From the NCBI RefSeq assembly GCF_002911665.1, contig NZ_MTBP01000001.1:1178001-1242000 (forward strand): DNA of 64,000 bases, read 5' to 3'. Under the pieces are notes generated by a model. That model saw only the letters and a program-made list of their open reading frames with translations. It was not told the DNA's origin and made no database searches. This stretch comes from Actinomadura rubteroloni. Its GTDB lineage: Bacteria; Actinomycetota; Actinomycetes; Streptosporangiales; Streptosporangiaceae. A program made the position numbers and the translations under genes. Below, piece after piece: positions 59,748 to 64,000 of this stretch (the first letter of the stretch is position 1; each line of letters starts with the position of its first letter).

Positions 59748-60614
59748 TCACTGGAGGACGAAGACCAGTGCCCGATCGAGTTGGAGCGCCAAAGACGCGA
59801 GGCCGCTCGTCGTGACGCCCGTCCCGGCGAGCGCGACCGGCCCGGTGATCGGGTTCTGCCGGGGCGGGTCGGCGAGCAGCGCCCGGACGCGCTCCACGAC
59901 CGGCCCGTCGGCGAAGGCGGCCAGCGGCCCCGGCCGGGCGGTGCGGTTCAGCGCGACGTGCGCGATCGTCCGGGCCACGAGGGCGCGGTCGGCGAGGCGT
60001 TCGGCGGCGTCCTCGTCGGCCCAGCGCTCCACCGCGAACCGCAGCCGCCGGTTCAGCGGACGCAGCGGCGGCAGTGTCGCGGCGGCGAGTGCGCCCAGGG
60101 CGAGGTGGCGGTGGTGGCGGTGCCGCAGGTGGGACGCCTCGTGCTCGAACACCACCCGGAGCTGGTCGGGGGTGAGCGAGGCGAGCAGGCCGCGCGACAC
60201 GAGCACGCCGCCGTCGCGTCCGGGCACGGCCATCGCGACAAGGTCGCCGGTGTCGAGCACGGCCGCGCGCCGCGCCGCCGCGACGTCGCCGCGCCAGCGC
60301 GCCGCGAGCCGTGCAGTGCCGGCGAGGTTGAGGGCCGTCAGGACGGCGGCGGGCACGCCGAGCCAGGCCGGGACGGGCGCGTCGTCCCCGAACAGCGCCC
60401 ATTCGGGCAGCCGGCCGGCCGCCGCGGGGTCGAGCCCGGCGGCGTAGTTGACGGCGACGAACAGGGCCGTCCCGGCGGCGGCCGTCGCGGTCGTCGCCGC
60501 GACGAGCGCCAGCAGCCGCGCCGACCAGCGCGGATGCAGCGGCGTCCGCAGCAGCCCGAGCGCGACGGCGAGCGCGAGCGTCAGCGCGGCCGGGAGCAGG
60601 CCGAGGACGGTCAC
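59748..60614 (-). CDS. M56-family (BlaR1-like) membrane metallopeptidase
   Basis: The 288-residue protein starts at GTG 60614, overlapping the BlaI-type stop by 4 bp. It has hydrophobic segments at about 3-20, 32-58, 82-100 and 170-182, and the zinc site VFEHEASHLRHRHH (HExxH form) with a downstream Glu/Asp in WADEDAAERLADRA. This is the M56 peptidase core without the penicillin-sensor domain of BlaR1. Such proteins cleave or antagonise the paired BlaI-type repressor on an unknown signal. Gene order repressor then peptidase matches known actinobacterial pairs. Confidence 0.88.
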   Translation of the reverse strand: MTVLGLLPAALTLALAVALGLLRTPLHPRWSARLLALVAATTATAAAGTALFVAVNYAAGLDPAAAGRLPEWALFGDDAPVPAWLGVPAAVLTALNLAGTARLAARWRGDVAAARRAAVLDTGDLVAMAVPGRDGGVLVSRGLLASLTPDQLRVVFEHEASHLRHRHHRHLALGALAAATLPPLRPLNRRLRFAVERWADEDAAERLADRALVARTIAHVALNRTARPGPLAAFADGPVVERVRALLADPPRQNPITGPVALAGTGVTTSGLASLALQLDRALVFVLQ

Positions 60615-60961
60615 TGCTCGTTGAGAAGGTCGCGCAGCACCTGCTCCTGGTCCGGGCTCAGCTCCTGGAGGAACTGGCCGAGGACGCCGTGCGGGTCGCT
60701 GGCGTGCCGCAGGTGGCGGTGCATGCGGTGCGCGACGAGCCGGGACTCGTCCACCGTGAGCCGGTACACGAACTGGCGCCCGCTGCGGTCGCGGGTGACC
60801 ATGCCCTTGGCGTGCAGCCGGGACAGGATCGTGTTGACGGTCGTGTGGGCGGGGTCGTCGGCGAGCCGGCCGCGCAGGTCGCCGGCCGACAGCGGCGCGT
60901 CGGCCGCCGCCAGCGCGGCGAGCACCTCGGCTTCGAGCTGGCCGAGCGGTCGTCGTGGCAC
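60611..60961 (-). CDS. BlaI/MecI/CopY-family repressor
   Basis: The 116-residue protein starts at GTG 60961. The winged helix shows LGQLEAEVLAALAAADAPLS, TTVNTILSRLHAKGMVTRDR and QFVYRLTVDESRLVAHRM, followed by a short dimerisation tail (FLQELSPDQEQVLRDLL). Members bind palindromes with TACA/TGTA half-sites and are relieved by a paired M56 peptidase, here the next gene. A matching palindrome lies 70 bp upstream in the divergent region to terD, so it may control itself and terD. Confidence 0.92.
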   Translation of the reverse strand: MPRRPLGQLEAEVLAALAAADAPLSAGDLRGRLADDPAHTTVNTILSRLHAKGMVTRDRSGRQFVYRLTVDESRLVAHRMHRHLRHASDPHGVLGQFLQELSPDQEQVLRDLLNEQ

Positions 60962-61030
60962 GGAACGGTCCTCTTCGGTGGTGGATGCCTCGTCCGAGCG
61001 TAACGCCGGGACGTCCCGGTAGGCTTCCTG

Positions 61031-61042
61031 CTACACGTGTAG
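61031..61042. promoter_or_regulatory. BlaI-type operator between blaI-like and terD-like genes
   Basis: CTACACGTGTAG is a perfect 12-bp palindrome with the TACA/TGTA half-sites typical of BlaI/MecI and actinobacterial relatives (CGTC-family). It lies 20 bases upstream of the TerD start and 70 bases upstream of the repressor start. It may repress both genes. Confidence 0.75.
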
Positions 61043-61062
61043 TAGTCCGGAGGGGGACGGTC

Positions 61063-61632
61063 GTGTCGGTGTCATTGGTGAAGGGTCAGCGGATCTCCCT
61101 GGAGAAGCCGGGCGGCACGCTCACCCGCGTCCGGATGGGCCTCGGCTGGGACGCGCTCCCGAAGAAGGGCCTGTTCGGCAAGCGCGAGCAGGACATCGAC
61201 CTGGACGCGTCCTGCGCGCTGTTCGCCGACGGCCAGGTCGCCGACGTCGTCTACTTCGGCAAGCTCGCCAGCGACGGCGGCGCGGTGCGGCACACCGGCG
61301 ACAACCTCACCGGCGCGGGCGACGGCGACGACGAGTCGGTCATCGTGGACCTCGGCGCCGTCCCGGCGAACGTCGGCTCGCTGGTGTTCGTCGTCAGTTC
61401 GTTCAGCGGCCAGTCGTTCGACCAGGTCAACAACGCCTACTGCCGGCTCGTGGACGAGACGTCCGGCGCCGAGCTGGCCCGGTTCGGGCTGACCGGCGGC
61501 GGCCCGCACACCGCGCTCGTCATGGCCCGGCTCTACCGGCACGGGACGGGCTGGAAGATGAACGCCATCGGCGAGCCCGGCCAGGGCCAGACGCTGCGCG
61601 ACCTCCTGCCCGCGATCGCCGCGCACGCCTAG
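61063..61632 (+). CDS. terD: TerD-family tellurium/stress protein
   Basis: The 189-residue protein starts at GTG 61063 with AGGGGGAC upstream. The TerD core is clear: SLVKGQRISLEKPGGTLTRV, MGLGWDALPKKGLFG, calcium-binding DIDLDASCALFADG, GDNLTGAGDGDDESVIVDLG and SFDQVNNAYCRLVD. TerD proteins bind Ca2+ and serve in tellurite and oxidative stress tolerance and, in streptomycetes, calcium signalling and development. It shares a promoter region with the BlaI-type gene, an unusual regulatory pairing. Its stop overlaps the convergent esterase gene by 4 bp. Confidence 0.92.
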   Translation: MSVSLVKGQRISLEKPGGTLTRVRMGLGWDALPKKGLFGKREQDIDLDASCALFADGQVADVVYFGKLASDGGAVRHTGDNLTGAGDGDDESVIVDLGAVPANVGSLVFVVSSFSGQSFDQVNNAYCRLVDETSGAELARFGLTGGGPHTALVMARLYRHGTGWKMNAIGEPGQGQTLRDLLPAIAAHA

Positions 61633-62690
61633 CCGCCGATCGCGTCCATGATCAGCGGCCATGCCTTCTTGTACTCGCGGTCCCAGTACTTCCACTGGTG
61701 GAAGCCGGGGCCGTAGAGGTCGGTCGTGACGGGGATGCCGAGCTGTCCGAGACGGTCGAGGAAGTCCGCCGTGGTGGACGCGACGAGCGTCTCGCTGACG
61801 GCGCCCTCGGTGTAGATCTGGAGCCCGTTGAGGCCGTTCTTCGCGATCAGCGTCGCGAGGTCCTCGTCCAGCGGGCCCTGCGTGCCGTCCCCGGCGGAGA
61901 CGAACAGCCGCGTCCCGCGCAGGCCCTCGGCCTGCTCGTACGGGTCGTGGTCGAGCCAGTTCCGCCGGTCGGCGGCCGGGTCGCCCCACTTGGCGAGCGG
62001 GTCCGGGACGGTCGGCTCCGGACGGGCGTAGTCGGTGAACATCATCGCCTCCGGCAGGCCCGGCGCCGTGATGTGGAGCAGGCTGCTGAAGCACGCGGCG
62101 AACTTGAACAGCCCGGGATGGCGTGACGCGTAGGTGAGGGCTCCCTGTCCGCCGGACGAGATTCCCATGACGGCCCGGTTGGTCGACGCCCGGAAGTTCC
62201 GCTCCAGGAGCTGAAGGACCTCCTGGGTGTGGAAGGTCTCCCAGCGCGGATTCCCGCCCCGGCCGCCGTTGTACCAGTCGGTGAAGCCCTGGGCTTTGCC
62301 GCCGTCGACCAGCGCGACGAGCGCGCGGCTCCGCTTGGCCGTGGCGGGGAGGTCACTGTGGCCCGCCCATTCGGTGTAGGAACCCGGGCCGCCGCCGTAC
62401 ACGTAGACGATCGGCCACGTCGCCGTGGACGTCCGGCTCCAACCGGCGGGCGTGTAAAGCCGGATCCTCGGTTTCGACGTGTCCACGAGCGGGGTGTCGA
62501 TGGTGAGGTCGATGGTCTGCGCGTCCACCTGCTTGGACTCGGCGATCGAACCGCCGTCGTCGGCGGGCACGTACGCGGGTTCGGTGGGCGCGGGTTCGGT
62601 GGGCGACGGGTCGGGGCTCGGGTCCGCCAGGGCGGGGGCGGCGGGCACGAGCAGGACGGTCAGGGTGAGCGACACCAGGGCACGGCGCAT
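61629..62690 (-). CDS. Secreted Ag85/esterase D-like hydrolase
   Basis: The 353-residue protein starts at ATG 62690 with a Sec signal peptide (cleavage near PALA-DPS at about residue 23), then a Pro/Thr-rich linker. The alpha/beta hydrolase domain has an oxyanion segment VYVYGGGPGSYTEWAGHSDL, nucleophile elbow GISSGGQGALTYASRHPG, Asp region SAGDGTQGPLDEDL and catalytic His in GPGFHQWKYWDREYK. The match is to the antigen-85/mycolyltransferase and S-formylglutathione-hydrolase-like esterases (PF00756). Thermomonosporaceae lack mycolic acids, so a secreted esterase role is more likely. The gene is convergent with terD. Confidence 0.87.
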   Translation of the reverse strand: MRRALVSLTLTVLLVPAAPALADPSPDPSPTEPAPTEPAYVPADDGGSIAESKQVDAQTIDLTIDTPLVDTSKPRIRLYTPAGWSRTSTATWPIVYVYGGGPGSYTEWAGHSDLPATAKRSRALVALVDGGKAQGFTDWYNGGRGGNPRWETFHTQEVLQLLERNFRASTNRAVMGISSGGQGALTYASRHPGLFKFAACFSSLLHITAPGLPEAMMFTDYARPEPTVPDPLAKWGDPAADRRNWLDHDPYEQAEGLRGTRLFVSAGDGTQGPLDEDLATLIAKNGLNGLQIYTEGAVSETLVASTTADFLDRLGQLGIPVTTDLYGPGFHQWKYWDREYKKAWPLIMDAIGG

Positions 62691-62936
62691 CCGGCACTCC
62701 AGCGGGGAGACGGCTCATCACGAGGTTGGCGGGGGCTGGCACACCGACGCTATCGACCGGGAAAACCGTCCCGCCACGCGTCCGGTGACAGGTCGGCGCC
62801 CTCGGATGCGCGGTCGACGACGAGCCCGGAGCGCCGAACCGGTCCGCACGCCGCCGCGTCTCACCGATAAACCGATTGCGCGCGCACGCGATCGGAGGCG
62901 ACTCTCTCTGCTGAGAGACGAGGAGTGTGGCGCCCC

Positions 62937-63230
62937 ATGAACGCCCAGGCCGAGAACCGGCTCGCTCTGCTGCTCGGCGTCCGGCTGGCCGAGCTGGACG
63001 CCCTCTGCACCGCCGCGCTGACGGCGTCCACCGCTGCCGAGGAGAACACGAGGCTCGCCGAGCTGGCCACCGCCGCCGCGCGGCTGTCGGAGTCGGCGGC
63101 GTCGGCGGCGCGGGGCCGCCGGACGCTGCCGGCGCGTCCGCCGGTCCGCCGCCGGACGCGACTGGAGCGGCGCGTCAACGGAGCCCGGCGCACCGCCGAC
63201 CGGATCATCGCCCGGTCCGCCGACGGCTGA
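62937..63230 (+). CDS. Small Ala/Arg-rich helical protein
   Basis: The 97-residue protein starts at ATG 62937 (MNAQAENRLALLLGVRLAEL), 11 bases after AGGAG; GTG 62925 is an alternative. It is mostly helical with heptad-like Leu/Ala and a basic C-terminus (RRRTRLERRVNGARRTADRI). A hairpin TCTCTC-TGCT-GAGAGA (62902-62917) lies just before the ribosome binding site. No family is recognised. It sits 83 bp before the tatA-like gene in the same direction. A coiled-coil or nucleic-acid-binding role is possible but speculative. Confidence 0.55.
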   Translation: MNAQAENRLALLLGVRLAELDALCTAALTASTAAEENTRLAELATAAARLSESAASAARGRRTLPARPPVRRRTRLERRVNGARRTADRIIARSADG

Positions 63231-63313
63231 TTTCCGGCCCCCGGCCCTTGCCCGTCGTCCCCCGCGGAGGACGATGGGTCGGGGCCGGGGAGTGCCGGCC
63301 GGAGGGAGGAACG

Positions 63314-63574
63314 ATGATCGGGGAATTCTCACCCGCGCACTGGCTGATCGTCGGCCTGGTGGTCGTCCTGCTCGTCGGGTCCAAGAAGCTGCCGGACACC
63401 GCGCGGGCGCTCGGCCGCTCGATGCGCATCCTCAAGGCCGAGACCCGGGGGATCCGCGAGGACGACGACGTCCCGGCCGTCGACCCCACCCCCGAGGACC
63501 AGCGGGAACGCGCCGCGCGGCTGCGCGCGGAGGCGGCCCTGCTCGACGCCGCCGAGGACCCGCGCGCCTCCTGA
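63314..63574 (+). CDS. tatA: Sec-independent protein translocase subunit TatA-like
   Basis: The 86-residue protein starts at ATG 63314 with GGAGGGAGGAACG upstream. It has a short N-terminal transmembrane helix (HWLIVGLVVVLLVGSKKLPD) followed by an amphipathic helix (TARALGRSMRILKAETRGIR) and an acidic tail, the TatA/Hcf106 layout. TatA multimers form the pore for folded twin-arginine proteins. tatB and tatC are not adjacent, so it may be an extra paralogue. Confidence 0.9.
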   Translation: MIGEFSPAHWLIVGLVVVLLVGSKKLPDTARALGRSMRILKAETRGIREDDDVPAVDPTPEDQRERAARLRAEAALLDAAEDPRAS

Positions 63575-63604
63575 CCCGGGCGGCCGTGCGGTACCGTTGA
63601 CGCA

Positions 63605-63702
63605 GTTCGCGAAGGGGAGTAGTCCTGCGAACCGGTCGTCGACACGCTGGAACCCCGGTTCCCGGCGGCCGGGCCCGCACACGGGTGGACGAGACCTTCG
63701 AT
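63605..63702 (+). promoter_or_regulatory. yybP-ykoY (manganese) riboswitch
   Basis: Conserved blocks of the yybP-ykoY aptamer appear in order: GAAGGGGAGTAG (63611-63622), a long middle helix region, and ACGAGACCTTCG (63689-63700), the Mn2+-binding loop signature. Downstream, GACGG-N7-CCGTC and a GGGGTC-type hairpin could be the expression platform. The next gene is a Na+/Ca2+-exchanger-family protein, in line with Mn2+-induced cation export in actinobacteria. Confidence 0.88.
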
Positions 63703-63808
63703 CCCTTGACGGATTTGTGCCGTCCGGGGGTCGAGGCCGTCCGGATCCCCTGTCCGCCCCCGTCCTCGCCCCCCCCATGACGGCCCTGGGAAGGCGTGAG
63801 GTGGGGAC

Positions 63809-64000
63809 GTGCTGCACTTCGTCCTGTTGATCGTGTGCGCGATCGTGATCTATCTGTCGTGCGAGTGGTTCGTCAACGCCGTCGAATGGCTGGGGCAGCG
63901 GCTCGACGTCGGGAAGATGGCGGTCGGGACGATCCTGGCCGCGTTCGGGACGGCGCTGCCCGAGTCCGTCGTGACGCTCGTCGCGGTGACCACGGGCGGG
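63809..64000 (+). CDS. Na+/Ca2+ exchanger (CaCA) family protein, 3' end missing
   Basis: The gene starts at GTG 63809 with GAGGTGGGG upstream and runs off the right edge. The visible 64 residues contain a first transmembrane helix (LHFVLLIVCAIVIYLSCEWF) and the alpha-1 repeat GKMAVGTILAAFGTALPESV with the conserved Glu. CaCA carriers exchange H+ or Na+ for Ca2+ or related divalent cations. The manganese riboswitch immediately upstream suggests this member exports Mn2+ or helps relieve Mn2+ stress. Confidence 0.88.
   Translation, partial: MLHFVLLIVCAIVIYLSCEWFVNAVEWLGQRLDVGKMAVGTILAAFGTALPESVVTLVAVTTGG

Noticed and set aside
61629-62690. Mycolyltransferase of a mycolic-acid-containing genus
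   Set aside because: The fold matches, but there are no other mycolate genes and the overall gene content fits a non-mycolate actinomycete; called a secreted esterase instead.
63597-63830. Small ORF over the 63.6-63.8 kb region
   Set aside because: It overlaps the manganese riboswitch and has no ribosome binding site or family resemblance.

Overview
The window is very GC-rich, uses GTG starts freely, has many gene pairs overlapping by 4 bp, and carries F420-type PPOX proteins, an Rv1733c-like membrane protein, MocR and BlaI/M56 pairs and a CobN/CobG cobalamin pathway. This points to a filamentous actinomycete chromosome, probably Streptosporangiales (Actinomadura-like). The taxon is an inference; no rRNA is present.

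Layout. 1-2406: a truncated DUF5666-like protein, a small lipoprotein and a TAP-like peptidase. 2465-5192: tRNA-Thr(CGT), a gene-poor stretch resembling integrative-element debris, and a methyltransferase gene flanked by related direct repeats. 5193-13960: divergent regulator/target pairs (LysR/SDR, MarR/membrane protein, MerR/MFS) with visible operators, RNase HI, a WGR/beta-propeller protein, a TrmH-family methyltransferase and a cutinase/PETase-family lipoprotein. 13973-24177: cobalamin block 1 (cobN behind a B12 riboswitch, a cobG-cobH fusion, a cobI-cobJ fusion, cobK, cbiD), interrupted by a solo TnpB element that supplies the last codons of cobK. 24174-34671: AraC/SDR, MocR/LysE, secreted and membrane proteins, peptide chain release factor 3 and a TetR/ABC exporter operon.

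34757-43583 is the most unusual part: an island of about 8.7 kb bounded by direct repeats of the 3' end of cobM. The left copy is a cobM remnant and the right copy is the intact gene. Inside is a NaeI-type restriction-modification system (C5 cytosine methyltransferase, Vsr, NaeI-like endonuclease) whose endonuclease ends an operon of HNH-like protein, ParB-like protein and SNF2-type helicase. An HTH regulator and a tiny membrane protein complete it. No integrase is recognisable. The island sits directly at the 3' end of cobalamin block 2 (cobM, cobL, PPOX protein).

46073-64000 is ordinary chromosome: OFA-type MFS carrier, MreB-like protein, L,D-transpeptidase, PucR-type regulator, large-subunit catalase, GC-rich tandem repeats, enoyl-CoA hydratase, class A beta-lactamase-fold protein, CorA, BlaI/M56 pair with a shared operator, TerD, an Ag85-like esterase, TatA, and a yybP-ykoY (Mn2+) riboswitch before a truncated cation exchanger gene.

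The cobalamin genes cover much of precorrin-2 to hydrogenobyrinate chemistry plus one cobalt-chelatase subunit. CbiD stands where CobF would act in the classical aerobic route. CobA, CobB, CobO, CobS/T, CobQ and CobU are not in the window.
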